From: Salinispora arenicola
GTDB lineage: Bacteria; Actinomycetota; Actinomycetes; Mycobacteriales; Micromonosporaceae
Direction: 5' to 3'
NCBI RefSeq assembly: GCF_006716065.1
Contig: NZ_VFOL01000001.1
Span: 5,394,001 to 5,458,000, forward strand
Length of the DNA: 64,000 nt
In this document: positions 55,553 to 64,000 of the stretch, one piece after another
Position numbering within the stretch: position 1 is the stretch's first letter
How the letters are laid out: each line of letters begins with the position of its first letter
The notes under the pieces: generated by a model
Databases searched by the model: none
What the model saw: the letters and a program-made list of their open reading frames with translations, nothing else
What the model was told of the DNA's origin: nothing
Position numbers and translations under genes: made by a program

Positions 55553-56251
55553 GTGATTGAGATCATCGCGCACTCACTGGTCGACACGACCGAGATGTAC
55601 CTGCGAACCATCCTCGAACTCGAGGAGGAGGGTGTGCCGCCGCTGCGTGCCCGCATCGCCGAGCGGCTACGCCAGAGCGGCCCCACGGTCAGCCAGACCG
55701 TCGCCCGGATGGAGCGGGACGGCCTGCTCACCGTCGAGGGCGACCGCCACCTGACGCTCACCGCGGCCGGCCGCGACGCGGCCGTCTCCGTGATGCGCAA
55801 ACACCGGCTGGCGGAGCTACTACTGGTCAACGTGATCGGGTTGCCCTACGAGGAGGCGCACGAGGAAGCCTGCCGGTGGGAGCACGTCATGAGCGACGCC
55901 GTCGAGCAACGGGTCTACGACCTGCTGAACCGCCCGACCCGCTCGCCGTACGGCAACCCGATCCCGGGACTGGAGGCGCTGGGCTCGGCGGGACCGTCCG
56001 CCACCGAACCCGCCGGGGGTGAACGCAACCTGGCGTTCCCCGGCCTGTCCGGCACGGTCGTGGTCCAGCGAATCTGCGAGAGCCTGCAGACCGACTCGGA
56101 CGTGTTGCGCCAACTGCACGCCGCCGGGGTCGACCCGGGCGCCACGGTGACCGTCGCTCAGGAACGAGACGGGGTGTACATCGACCGCTACGGCGATCGG
56201 GTGCGCCTCCCCCGCGAGGTGGCCTCCCGCGTCTTCGTCGCCGCCGGCTGA
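55553..56251 (+). CDS. ideR: Iron-dependent repressor of the DtxR/IdeR family
   Basis: 232 residues from GTG 55553. Winged helix-turn-helix (VDTTEMYLRTILELEEEG, VSQTVARMERDGLL), then the dimer and metal domain with ligands matching DtxR with an offset of five: His84, Glu88, His103 and Met15, Cys107, Glu110, His111 (EEACRWEHVMSD). A C-terminal SH3-like domain ends RVRLPREVASRVFVAAG. Metal-loaded protein represses iron uptake. A likely target is the fbpABC operon at 35585, which has a matching iron box. GTG lies without a Shine-Dalgarno. Confidence 0.95.
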   Translation: MIEIIAHSLVDTTEMYLRTILELEEEGVPPLRARIAERLRQSGPTVSQTVARMERDGLLTVEGDRHLTLTAAGRDAAVSVMRKHRLAELLLVNVIGLPYEEAHEEACRWEHVMSDAVEQRVYDLLNRPTRSPYGNPIPGLEALGSAGPSATEPAGGERNLAFPGLSGTVVVQRICESLQTDSDVLRQLHAAGVDPGATVTVAQERDGVYIDRYGDRVRLPREVASRVFVAAG

Positions 56252-56298
56252 CCGCACCCGCCGGACGGCCCGCATTCCGTCCAGGTCCGGCGTGCCGT

Positions 56299-56538
56299 TC
56301 AGTCGACGTACGGGCAGTGCCGGCAGCCGCGACCGCAGCAGGTGCCGCGACGGGCGAGGAACCCGGCGGTGAGCACGAAGAGACCGGTGGTCGGGTCGGG
56401 GTAGCCGGCCTCACCGGCGGCCAGGGCGGCAGCGTGCGCGGCGCGAATCCGCTCCCGCTCCGGGTGGTCGGGCGGGAGCCGGGACGGGTGCGGCTCGGTC
56501 AACGGCCGGTTCGCCAACGGTCGTCGCTCTCCACTCAC
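56299..56538 (-). CDS. DUF5522 Cys-rich small protein
   Basis: 79 residues. HPSRLPPDHPERERIRAAHA and the cysteine run RRGTCCGRGCRHCPYVD (four Cys in C-C-x3-C-x2-C) define the family, perhaps a metal site. Often found in actinobacteria near metabolic genes. Function unknown. It is convergent with ideR (47 bp). Confidence 0.88.
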   Translation of the reverse strand: MSGERRPLANRPLTEPHPSRLPPDHPERERIRAAHAAALAAGEAGYPDPTTGLFVLTAGFLARRGTCCGRGCRHCPYVD

Positions 56539-56601
56539 GCCGCGCAGTGTAGGACCTCCGTGTCGGAACCCCTGGGGCGCCCGACGTCGAGAGGCCAGCG
56601 G

Positions 56602-57537
56602 CTAACCGAACCAGGCCGCCGCCTGCCCGTGCGCATGAGCCCAGGCCAGGGGCGTGCCGTCGAGCGCGAGCACGTTGTGGAACCCGGTGTCCGGCGGCTC
56701 GGGCAGGCGGTCGTACCGCAGCACCTTCGGGGCCTCGGCGGCGATCCAGTTGCCGGGCAGCCCACGAACCAGCTCGACGAAGGCGGCACGTCGGCGCGGC
56801 GGCACCTGGTAGAGCACCGTGGTGTGGAACACCACCAGAGTCGCCTCGGGTGGCGCCAGCGCGGCCACCGCCGGCAGGTCATCCACCAGGTCACCGCGGA
56901 CGAGCAGCGGCGGTTCGGCCGCGACGACGTTCGCCGCCTCCCGCAGCCGCGCCCGCCGGTGGGCATGCTCCGGCCAGATGAGGGCATCCAGCCACGCGAA
57001 GTCGTCCGCGTCGGTCACGTCCAGCGGATTGAGGTCCAGTCCGGCCCGCCACACCACGGTCGGCACCCGGGCCGGGGGCGCGATGCCGGTGAGCGCGCAG
57101 TCGAGGACCGGCCGGCCGTGGCCCAGCAGCCGACTGCCGTAGCGGTACGCGTAGCGGTCTGGATAGAGGCAGAGGCCCGCCGACGCACCGACCTCCAACA
57201 GCGCGAGCGGTTGGGGCAGTGCGGCGAGCAGCGGCAGCAGGACGGCGCACCGCGCGGCCTCGTTCGTCTGCGTCGTCCTGGCCCGCACCGCCACCTCGAT
57301 CGCCGGCCAGTTCGCCCGAACGTAGGCCTGGAAGGCGGCTGGGTCCTCGACCGGACCACCGAGCAACCGGACCACGCCGAACAGCAGGTTCGGTTGCCGC
57401 TTGGCCAGCGGAAGCCCTTCGATCAACGCCAGCAGGTCGGCGTCGCGGGACACCGCCGACGCCAGACGCTCGTACGCCGGTGACAGACCACAGGCTTCCC
57501 GAGTGGCGAACGCGCGATAGTCGTCGGCTGTCGTCAC
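56602..57537 (-). CDS. DUF2332 family protein
   Basis: 311 residues from GTG 57537 (57543 is also possible). FATREACGLSPAYERLASAV at the start, LLEVGASAGLCLYPDRYAYR and LVVFHTTVLYQVPPRRRAAF are DUF2332 marks; the first resembles a Rossmann-type SAM-binding glycine loop. A methyltransferase-like fold is plausible. The ORF extends to 57606 with a Cys-rich extension that I do not include. Function unknown. Confidence 0.88.
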   Translation of the reverse strand: MTTADDYRAFATREACGLSPAYERLASAVSRDADLLALIEGLPLAKRQPNLLFGVVRLLGGPVEDPAAFQAYVRANWPAIEVAVRARTTQTNEAARCAVLLPLLAALPQPLALLEVGASAGLCLYPDRYAYRYGSRLLGHGRPVLDCALTGIAPPARVPTVVWRAGLDLNPLDVTDADDFAWLDALIWPEHAHRRARLREAANVVAAEPPLLVRGDLVDDLPAVAALAPPEATLVVFHTTVLYQVPPRRRAAFVELVRGLPGNWIAAEAPKVLRYDRLPEPPDTGFHNVLALDGTPLAWAHAHGQAAAWFG

Positions 57538-57633
57538 GCCCACATTGCACCACAACGGACAGTCCGGCGAGCCGCAGCGAAAGCCTGGACGCGTGACCTC
57601 GGACACCCGCCCGAGGTCACGCGTCCGCGTACG

Positions 57634-60522
57634 TCAGCTACATCCGCTGGTGGAACCGCAGCCCTCGCAGACGTAGCAGCTGCCGGCCGGGCGCATCTTC
57701 GTACCGCAGGTGAAACAGAGCGGAGCGTCCGCGGCCTTGCCGATCACGGCCTCCAGCAGTTCGGTGCTGGAACCGACCGACGGCGCCGGCAGCGCCGCCG
57801 CGACGTCGCGCAGCTCCTGCGCCGGCTGGGCGACGGGGCCGGTCTTCGGCTCCTCCGGTCGGGTCTCGACCGGCGCGGAGGAGGCCATCGCGGTGAGATC
57901 CGCCGTGTTCGCCTCCACCTCCGCCTCGGCCGCGAGCTGGGCGGCCCGCTCCTTGGCGGTGAAGATACCCAGCTCCGCACGGCGCTCGTACGGCAGGAAG
58001 TCCAGGGCCAGGCGGCGGAAGATGTAGTCCATCACCGAGGCGGCCATCCGCACGTCCGGGTCGTCGGTCATGCCGGCCGGTTCGAAGCGCATGTTGGTGA
58101 ACTTGCTGACGTACGTCTCCAGCGGGACGCCGTGCTGGAGACCGATGGAGATAGCCACCGAGAAGGCGTCCATCACGCCGGCCAGGGTCGAACCCTGCTT
58201 CGACATCTTGAGGAAGACCTCGCCGAGACCGTCGTCCGGGTATGACGACGAGGTGAGGTAGCCCTCCGCCCCACCGACGGAGAAGGAGATGGTCTCCGAC
58301 GGGCGCTTCTTCGGCAGCCGCTTGCGCACCGGTCGGTACTCGACCACCTTTTCCACGACCTTCTCGACGGCGGCCGGCACCGACTCCACCGACACGGCGG
58401 CGTTCCTGTCCTTCTTCGCCACCGACAGTGGCTGGCCGACCTTGCAGTTGTCGCGGTAGATCGCCAGCGCCTTGAGACCGAGCCGCCAGCCCTCGAAGTA
58501 GATCTTCTCGACGTCCTCGACGGTGGCCTGCTCCGGCATGTTGACCGTCTTGGAGATGGCGCCGGAGATGAACGGCTGGACGGCGGCCATCATCCGTACG
58601 TGACCCATCGGGGCGATGGACCGCTCACCCATCGCGCAGTCGAACACCGCGTAGTGCTCCGGCTTGAGACCGGGAGCGTCCACCACGTGACCGTGCTCGG
58701 CGATGTGCTCGACGATCGCCTCGACCTGCTCCTCCGGATAGCCGAGGCTGCGCAGGGCACGCGGCACGGTCTGGTTGACGATCTGCATCGAACCGCCACC
58801 GACCAGCTTCTTGAACTTGACCAACGCCAGATCCGGCTCGACTCCGGTGGTGTCGCAGTCCATCATCAGGCCGATGGTGCCGGTCGGCGCCAGGACGCTG
58901 GCCTGCGAGTTGCGCCAGCCGTTCCGGTCGCCGATCTTGTTGCCGAGGGACCACTGACGGGTGGCCTCACGCTGCACCGCGGTGGCGACGGTGCCGGAAG
59001 GCTTGATCTCGTCGTTCGCGGCGGCGTGCTTGCGCATGACCCGCTTGTGCGGCTCCGCGTTGCGGGCGTAGCCGTCGTACGCGCCGACGATGCCCGCCAG
59101 TTCGGCGGAGCGCCGGTACGCGGTACCGGTCATCAGCGAGGTGATCGCCGCGGCCAACGACCGCCCCTGGTCCGAGCTGTACGGCAGCCCGGAGGCCATC
59201 AGCAGTGCACCGAGGTTGGCGTACCCGATGCCGAGCTGTCGGTACGCACGGGTGGTCGCACCGATCTTCTCGGTGGGGAAGTCGGCGAAGCAGATCGAGA
59301 TGTCCATCGCGGTGATGACCAGTTCGACCGACCGGACGAACTTCGCCACCTCGAAGCCCCCGTCGGCGCGGAGGAACCTCATCAGGTTGAGCGAGGCCAG
59401 GTTGCACGAGGAGTTGTCCAGGTGCAGGTACTCCGAGCAGGGGTTCGACGCGGTGATCCGCCCGGTTTCCGGGCAGGTGTGCCAGTCGTTGATGGTGTCG
59501 TCGTACTGGAGCCCCGGGTCGGCGCACTCCCAGGCGGCCTGCGAGATGGTCCGGAACAGCGGCTTCGCGTCGATCGTGTCGATCACCGTGCCGTCGAGTC
59601 GGCCACGCAGGTCGAAGGTGCCACCGCTCTGCACCGCCGCCATGAACTCGTCGGTGACCCGGACCGAGTTGTTGGCGTTCTGGTACTGCACACTGACGAT
59701 GTCCGCGCCGCCCAGGTCCATGTCGAAACCGGCGTCCCGCAGCGCCCGGACCTTGTTTTCCTCGCGCGCCTTGGTGACCACGAACTCCTCGATGTCCGGG
59801 TGGTCGACGTCGAGGATGACCATCTTGGCCGCCCGCCGGGTCGCGCCGCCGGACTTGATGGTGCCGGCCGACGCGTCGGCGCCGCGCATGAAGCTGACCG
59901 GGCCGGAGGCGGTGCCACCGGAGGAGAGCAGTTCCTTCGAGGAGCGGATCCGGGACAGGTTGACCCCGGAGCCGGAGCCGCCCTTGAAGATCAGCCCCTC
60001 CTCCTTGTACCAGTCCAGGATGGAGTCCATCGAGTCGTCGACGGCGAGAATGAAACACGCGCTGACCTGCTGCGGCGAGGACGTACCCACGTTGAACCAG
60101 ACCGGCGAGTTGAAGCTGAACACCTGGTGCAGCAGCATCCAGGTCAACTCGTGGGCGAAGATCTCGGCGTCGGCCGGGGTGGCGAAGTAGCCGTACTCCT
60201 CGCCGGCGGTGCGATAGGTGGCCACCACCCGGTCGATCAGCTGCCGCAGCGACCACTCCCGTTCCGGGGTTCCCACCGCACCCCGGAAGTACTTGGTGGT
60301 CACGATGTTGGCCGCGTTGACGCTCCAGTCCTGCGGGAACTCCACACCGCGCTGCTCGAAATTGATCGAGCCGTCCCGCCAGTTCGTCATCACGACGTCC
60401 CGGCGCTCCCAGGTCACCTCGTCGTACGGGTGGACCCCCTCGGTGGTCCACACCCGCTCGACCTTCAGGCCCGCCCCCGCCTTGCTCCTGGACTTGCTTG
60501 TTGTCACACCGTCCCCCGGCAT
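57634..60522 (-). CDS. nrdJ: Vitamin B12-dependent (class II) ribonucleotide reductase
   Basis: 962 residues from ATG 60522 (GAGGGG upstream). Reduces ribonucleotides to deoxyribonucleotides with adenosylcobalamin. Visible: FNSPVWFNVG and SACFILAVDDSMDSILDWYK (active-site and substrate loop), GGSGSGVNLSRIR, NPCSEYLHLDNSSCNLASLN, VLAPTGTIGLMMDCDTTGVE, and a C-terminal zinc ribbon and redox tail CFTCGTKMRPAGSCYVCEGC. Downstream of nrdR on the same strand across a 228-bp gap with five palindromes. No cobalamin riboswitch motif is seen in that gap. Confidence 0.97.
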   Translation of the reverse strand: MPGDGVTTSKSRSKAGAGLKVERVWTTEGVHPYDEVTWERRDVVMTNWRDGSINFEQRGVEFPQDWSVNAANIVTTKYFRGAVGTPEREWSLRQLIDRVVATYRTAGEEYGYFATPADAEIFAHELTWMLLHQVFSFNSPVWFNVGTSSPQQVSACFILAVDDSMDSILDWYKEEGLIFKGGSGSGVNLSRIRSSKELLSSGGTASGPVSFMRGADASAGTIKSGGATRRAAKMVILDVDHPDIEEFVVTKAREENKVRALRDAGFDMDLGGADIVSVQYQNANNSVRVTDEFMAAVQSGGTFDLRGRLDGTVIDTIDAKPLFRTISQAAWECADPGLQYDDTINDWHTCPETGRITASNPCSEYLHLDNSSCNLASLNLMRFLRADGGFEVAKFVRSVELVITAMDISICFADFPTEKIGATTRAYRQLGIGYANLGALLMASGLPYSSDQGRSLAAAITSLMTGTAYRRSAELAGIVGAYDGYARNAEPHKRVMRKHAAANDEIKPSGTVATAVQREATRQWSLGNKIGDRNGWRNSQASVLAPTGTIGLMMDCDTTGVEPDLALVKFKKLVGGGSMQIVNQTVPRALRSLGYPEEQVEAIVEHIAEHGHVVDAPGLKPEHYAVFDCAMGERSIAPMGHVRMMAAVQPFISGAISKTVNMPEQATVEDVEKIYFEGWRLGLKALAIYRDNCKVGQPLSVAKKDRNAAVSVESVPAAVEKVVEKVVEYRPVRKRLPKKRPSETISFSVGGAEGYLTSSSYPDDGLGEVFLKMSKQGSTLAGVMDAFSVAISIGLQHGVPLETYVSKFTNMRFEPAGMTDDPDVRMAASVMDYIFRRLALDFLPYERRAELGIFTAKERAAQLAAEAEVEANTADLTAMASSAPVETRPEEPKTGPVAQPAQELRDVAAALPAPSVGSSTELLEAVIGKAADAPLCFTCGTKMRPAGSCYVCEGCGSTSGCS

Positions 60523-60538
60523 CTCATCCACCCCTCGT

Positions 60539-60674
60539 CCGCGCACCACGCGCGGCCCTGTCAAACCGTCCGCGCAGCGCGCGGACCTCTCACACCCGTC
60601 CGCGCTCCATGCGCGGCCCTGCCATACCCCGCGCTCCATGCGCGGCCCTTGTCACATCCGCGCTCCACGCGCGG
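60539..60674 (-). repeat. Five 17-nt palindromic hairpins at about 30-nt spacing in the nrdR-nrdJ gap
   Basis: Copies at 60539-60555, 60570-60584, 60600-60616, 60629-60645 and 60658-60674 follow CCGCGC-[loop]-GCGCGG; most loops are ACCAC, TCCAT or TCCAC, and the second copy has a shorter loop. Centres are 30, 31, 29 and 29 nt apart. Most copies are followed by CCCTGT or CCCTGC. All five are in the presumed nrdJ leader, ending 17 nt before its ATG, so as RNA they could fold into a row of hairpins. Confidence 0.8.
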
Positions 60675-60750
60675 CCCTGCCGTCACGGACTACCCAACCC
60701 AGGTGGTACGACCGACGGCCCAGGTGCCACGACCGGCCGTACCGGCCGCC

Positions 60751-61215
60751 TCAGCCTCCCCCTCGGGTCTGTGCCGCAGTCCGTAACGTCTCGATCTCCC
60801 GCTCGAAGTCGGCGAGCGACTCGAACGACCGGTAGACGCTGGCGAACCGGAGGTAGGCCACCTCGTCCAGGTCCCGCAACGGGCCAAGGATGGCCAGCCC
60901 GACCTCGTGGCTGGGAAGCTCGGCGGCGCCCTTGGCCCGCACGGTCTCCTCGACCTTCTGCGCCAGCAGAGCGATGGAGTCGTCGTCGACGGGTCGGCCC
61001 TGGCACGCCTTGCGCACCCCACCGATGATCTTGGTCCGGCTGAAGGGCTCGGTGACCCCGCTGCGCTTGACGACCGCGAGGACCGCCTCCTCGACCGTGG
61101 TGAACCGTTTGCCGCACTCCGGGCAGGACCGCCGGCGACGGATCAGCTGACCGTCGTCGGCCTCCCGCGAGTCGACCACCCGGGAGTCGGGGTGCCGGCA
61201 GTACGGACACCGCAT
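60751..61215 (-). CDS. nrdR: NrdR transcriptional repressor of ribonucleotide reductase genes
   Basis: 154 residues. Zinc ribbon with Cys3, Cys6, Cys31, Cys34 ([28 protein letters not shown]) then an ATP-cone ([36 protein letters not shown]). ATP/dATP binding tunes DNA binding. AAGGAGGT lies upstream of ATG 61215. Paired NrdR-type boxes overlap its own promoter region and the gene precedes nrdJ on the same strand, the nrdRJ arrangement of Streptomyces. Confidence 0.97.
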   Translation of the reverse strand: MRCPYCRHPDSRVVDSREADDGQLIRRRRSCPECGKRFTTVEEAVLAVVKRSGVTEPFSRTKIIGGVRKACQGRPVDDDSIALLAQKVEETVRAKGAAELPSHEVGLAILGPLRDLDEVAYLRFASVYRSFESLADFEREIETLRTAAQTRGGG

Positions 61216-61340
61216 GGAGCCCGACCTCCTTCATCGACCTTGGGCCGAACCGAGCCGCACCCGGACACGCGCCGCCACGGCGGAGCCGTCCTTTCGACGG
61301 ACTTCGCCGTGCCGGTGGGTGAAGTGCGGTCGGTAGTCAA

Positions 61341-61387
61341 ACCCAACCTATAGGCAACTAGCGCTCAACGACTACTACATCTAGGGG
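61341..61387 (-). promoter_or_regulatory. Pair of NrdR boxes, 31 bp centre to centre
   Basis: Box 1 core CAACCTATAG (61344-61353) and box 2 core CTACATCTAG (61375-61384) each match 8 of 10 core positions of the published consensus C-W-A-T-A-T-A-T-W-G. Their centres, 61348.5 and 61379.5, are exactly 31 bp apart, the usual NrdR spacing of three helical turns. On the minus strand box 1 overlaps a TATAGG -10-like element. They lie about 130-170 bp upstream of nrdR. Confidence 0.7.
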
Positions 61388-61542
61388 TTGACGGTATGCC
61401 GCTGGGGAACTGAGGTCAAGTTGGCCGGCGTGTCCGGCGCGTCACCACCCAACCCGGCACCACCCCCGAGTGCCCAACCTCTCGCGCCCCCCTGTCGCTA
61501 CAGGCGAGTCGGCCCGACTATCTCCCACCACCCGCGAACGGT

Positions 61543-61558
61543 TAGAACAAACGTTCGA
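61543..61558 (+). promoter_or_regulatory. LexA/SOS box upstream of lexA
   Basis: TAGAACAAACGTTCGA fits the actinobacterial SOS consensus TCGAAC-N4-GTTCGA in 14 of 16 defined or spacer positions; the GAAC and GTTC cores are perfect. It lies about 195 bp before the lexA start, with TACTAT (61566-61571) as a possible -10 just downstream, so bound LexA would block its own promoter. Confidence 0.85.
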
Positions 61559-61753
61559 GCCGACGTACTATTTACCAGACCGGAAATGCGACCAAGGCGA
61601 AATCCGCCCCGACACGCCGACCAAGGTCGTACAGATGTTTGAAGAAGTCTGATCTCACCTATACGGTCATGGACGACCGGTTCCGACGGGCTTCCGCCGC
61701 GAGCCGATCCACGAGCCGACGGGGCACCCAAGCGCCGATCAGGGAGGACGGAC

Positions 61754-62530
61754 GTGACCAAGGACCGGGCCAACCGGCCGAAGAACCCGCAGCAGATCAC
61801 CGAAGCGGGTACGCGCCGCGGACGTGCCACCCGTGGCCGCACCGGTTCACCCGCTGTGCGCCCGGTCACGCCCGTCGTCGGTACGTACCCCGAACCGGCG
61901 ACGATCGACCTGACCGCCCGACAGCGCCGGATCCTGGAGTTCATCCGCACCTGGGTGGAGCGGCACGGCTACCCGCCGAGCGTGCGCGAGATCGGCGAGG
62001 CCGTCGGTCTGGTGTCGCCGTCCAGCGTCGCCTACCAACTCAAGGAGTTGGAGAAGAAGGGCTTCCTGCGCCGCGACCCGAACCGGCCGCGCGCCGTTGA
62101 CGTCCGGCCCCCCGGCGACCCACTCGACGACGAGGCGACGCGCTCCCACCGACCGACTCCGGCGTACGTACCGATGCTGGGCCGGATCGCCGCCGGTGGT
62201 CCGATCCTCGCCGAACAGGCCGTCGAGGACGTCTTCCCACTCCCCCGCGAACTGGTCGGGGAGGGAGAGGTCTTCATGCTGCAGGTCAAGGGCGACTCGA
62301 TGCTGGACGCCGCGATCTGCGACGGCGACTGGGTGGTCGTCCGGCAGCAGCCCACCGCCGAATCTGGCGACATCGTGGCAGCCATGCTGGACGGCGAGGC
62401 AACGGTGAAGACCTACCGCCGGCGGGACGGGCACGTCTGGCTGATGCCGCAGAACCCGGCGTTCGACCCGATCCCTGGCGACGACGCCACCATCATGGGC
62501 CGAGTCGTCACGGTGCTGCGCCGCATCTGA
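61754..62530 (+). CDS. lexA: LexA SOS repressor
   Basis: 258 residues from GTG 61754 (AGGGAGGA upstream). A roughly 50-residue basic N-terminal extension, common in actinobacteria, precedes the winged helix ([40 protein letters not shown]). The autocleavage site is Ala147-Gly148 (RIAAGGPI); the catalytic dyad is Ser182 (KGDSM) and Lys219 (TVKTY). RecA-stimulated self-cleavage derepresses DNA-repair genes. The SOS box upstream indicates autoregulation. Confidence 0.97.
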   Translation: MTKDRANRPKNPQQITEAGTRRGRATRGRTGSPAVRPVTPVVGTYPEPATIDLTARQRRILEFIRTWVERHGYPPSVREIGEAVGLVSPSSVAYQLKELEKKGFLRRDPNRPRAVDVRPPGDPLDDEATRSHRPTPAYVPMLGRIAAGGPILAEQAVEDVFPLPRELVGEGEVFMLQVKGDSMLDAAICDGDWVVVRQQPTAESGDIVAAMLDGEATVKTYRRRDGHVWLMPQNPAFDPIPGDDATIMGRVVTVLRRI

Positions 62531-62665
62531 CCGGATCAGGCGTTCCGAACGACCGACCGGGTGCCGCATCTGACCGGAGCGGCGCACCGACCAACCGACC
62601 CGATGCCGCGCCTGCCCGGATCACGGTGGCCTGAACGGCCGCCGCGCGGTCGCCCCGTAAGTGCG

Positions 62666-64000
62666 TCAGTAGCGGTCGCCGTAGTGGCCACGTCCGCCGC
62701 CGGTCGCCGGGCCGTGACCGCCGGTCCGGCCCTCGGCCGGTCCGTTCTCGCGGCGCCGCCCGGCACGCGTACCGGGCTCCCCGCCGTCGCGGCGCGGCGG
62801 CTGGGCACGACCGCCGCCGTACACGCCACCACCGGCTCCCCCGCCGTACACGCCGCCGCCACGCCCGCCGCCGGTCGCACGCCCGCCCCCAGGTCGACCG
62901 CCCCCGGCCGTCGCCGGGTGAGCGCCGCCGCCACCGTCGGACGACCGACTGCCGTAGACGCCAGCGGCGGGTTGACCGCCGTCCGCCGGACGGCCACCGC
63001 CGTTCGCGCTCGTGTCCATCGGAACCGCCGCCCGGCCTGGATCCCGACGCCCGCCGTTGGCACCGGCGACAGGCGCGCCACCGTAGACGGAGCCGCGGGG
63101 ACGGTCGGTGGAGCCGCGAGAACCGTGGTCGGCGCCGGACCTACCCGGGCCCGACCTACCCGGGCCCGACCCGCCGGCCCCCGTACCCCCGGCCGGCCGC
63201 CGCCGAGCCCGCACGACGCCGACCACACCCGCCCCGACCAACGCCATGCCGATCAGGCCCACGGCAGCGATGATCAGATACGCGACCTCCTGCGGGGACA
63301 GGCTGGCGAACCAGGAGGCCGACGACTCCTCCGACCCGTCGGCGTTCGCCTCCGCTCCCACCTTTGTGTCCGCCGTCGGCGAGTACGCCAGAATGTCGAT
63401 CGGCTCGCCGTCGTCGAGTTGGCCGCCGTCGGAGACGGTGAGGAAGGTCGTGCCGTCCGGGGTGTACGCGATCGCCTCACCAAACGGATCCTCGAGTGGA
63501 GTCACCCGCGGTTCCGCCGTGGTCAGCGCCCGTACGATGTCGCCGTCGGCGACGTCGTACTCGAATGCGTCCGCGTAGGTGCGCAGCACCACCCGAGATC
63601 CGTCCGGTGAACGGGCGGCCCCGGTGATCGCCGTACGCCCGATCACCCCGAGCGCGTGCTCGGTCTCGGTCTCCGGTAGCTCGACCTCGCCGAGCCTCTT
63701 CATCCGCCCTGGCGCGGTGTCGCCACTGGGGAGTTCGCCGTCGACGGTGAAGATCTCGGCCTTGCCGGAGGCGACCTTGGTGATGATCAGTGGGGCGTCG
63801 TCATCGTCGATGAGCAGCGCCTCGGCGTCCCGCGGCTGACCATCCGGGTAGGCGAGGCGGTGCAGCACCGGCCTTTCCTCGCCGCTCACCGGCATGCTCC
63901 ACACCGCCACCCGCTCACGGCGGTTGCTGCTGGTCACGTTGTCGCCGGTGTCCGCGATCCAGAGGGTCTTCCCGTCCGGCGACAACGCCAGGTCCTCGGT
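62666..64000 (-). CDS. Secreted beta-propeller-like protein with membrane anchor and Gly-rich tail, truncated by window edge
   Basis: At least 444 residues; the gene begins beyond 64000. Visible part: repeated propeller-like blades (LALSPDGKTLWIADTGDN, AITGAARSPDGSRVVLRTYA, EAIAYTPDGTTFLTVSDGGQ), a Ser/Glu-rich spacer, one transmembrane helix (VAYLIIAAVGLIGMALVGAGVVGVV) with RARRR stop-transfer, then a cytoplasmic tail of about 180 residues rich in Gly, Arg and VYGG repeats. A cell-surface or type-I membrane topology follows. Function unknown; the tail is compositionally biased and probably disordered. Confidence 0.8.
   Translation of the reverse strand, partial: TEDLALSPDGKTLWIADTGDNVTSSNRRERVAVWSMPVSGEERPVLHRLAYPDGQPRDAEALLIDDDDAPLIITKVASGKAEIFTVDGELPSGDTAPGRMKRLGEVELPETETEHALGVIGRTAITGAARSPDGSRVVLRTYADAFEYDVADGDIVRALTTAEPRVTPLEDPFGEAIAYTPDGTTFLTVSDGGQLDDGEPIDILAYSPTADTKVGAEANADGSEESSASWFASLSPQEVAYLIIAAVGLIGMALVGAGVVGVVRARRRPAGGTGAGGSGPGRSGPGRSGADHGSRGSTDRPRGSVYGGAPVAGANGGRRDPGRAAVPMDTSANGGGRPADGGQPAAGVYGSRSSDGGGGAHPATAGGGRPGGGRATGGGRGGGVYGGGAGGGVYGGGRAQPPRRDGGEPGTRAGRRRENGPAEGRTGGHGPATGGGRGHYGDRY

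Noticed and set aside
60539..60674. CRISPR array in the nrdJ leader
   Set aside because: Repeats are 17-nt palindromes with 12-14-nt gaps that are themselves partly conserved; no cas genes and no unique spacers of 25-40 nt.
60523..60750. Cobalamin riboswitch controlling nrdJ
   Set aside because: I looked for the conserved B12-box words on the coding strand and found none; the gap is filled by the palindromes.

Overview
The window is high-G+C actinobacterial DNA with long GC-rich reading frames, frequent GTG starts and many four-base start/stop overlaps. The gene content points to Micromonosporaceae (Micromonospora or a near relative): a DUF5753 regulator beside a DUF397 gene, a large secreted S8 protease, two RpoD-type sigma factors, a cobalamin-dependent ribonucleotide reductase beside nrdR, and many actinobacterial DUF families. 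I could not search databases, so the genus is an inference.

Layout. 1-7.6 kb is accessory: two VOC proteins, an arginase-family gene with an internal deletion, a CGNR regulator behind a perfect 26-bp palindrome, a GbsR/MarR regulator coupled to a C45-type Ntn-hydrolase, a GNAT enzyme and a two-component system. 7.7-13.1 kb holds two facing paralogous polytopic membrane proteins and a lipoprotein. 13.2-28.8 kb is a conserved actinobacterial core block: dxs, an RNA methyltransferase, a KimA-like potassium transporter divergent from two TrkA subunits, DUF3159, an OB-fold protein, DUF3710, dut, DUF3093, DUF4193, a LytR_C (Cei-like) protein, suhB and the principal sigma factor. As I recall it, gene order resembles the Mycobacterium tuberculosis dxs1-ceoBC-dut-suhB-sigA segment, and the same block resumes at 45.8-62.5 kb with a second sigma factor, ideR, nrdR and lexA.

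28.9-45.2 kb contains a helicase, DUF3039, a psuG-psuK-like pair, DUF3099, a DUF5753/DUF397 locus, an iron-type ABC transporter behind an IdeR-like iron box, a methyltransferase, dtd and a large subtilase closed by an 18-bp terminator stem. 45.3-55.2 kb mixes decay and function: a frameshifted regulator, sigma factor 2, an acuC/Pat-like protein-acetylation pair, a sulfurtransferase, a decayed serine hydrolase facing an intact class A beta-lactamase, and a beta-helix exoprotein broken by one base in a G tract.

55.5-64 kb has ideR, DUF5522, DUF2332, nrdR-nrdJ, lexA and a truncated secreted propeller protein. Three regulatory circuits can be read from the DNA: IdeR to the iron box, NrdR to two boxes exactly 31 bp apart upstream of its own gene, and LexA to an SOS box upstream of lexA. 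The most unexplained structures are five 17-nt palindromes at about 30-nt spacing in the nrdR-nrdJ gap, a 205-bp tract almost identical between the two sigma genes, and the 26-bp palindrome. I saw no tRNA, rRNA, insertion sequence, phage gene or CRISPR array.
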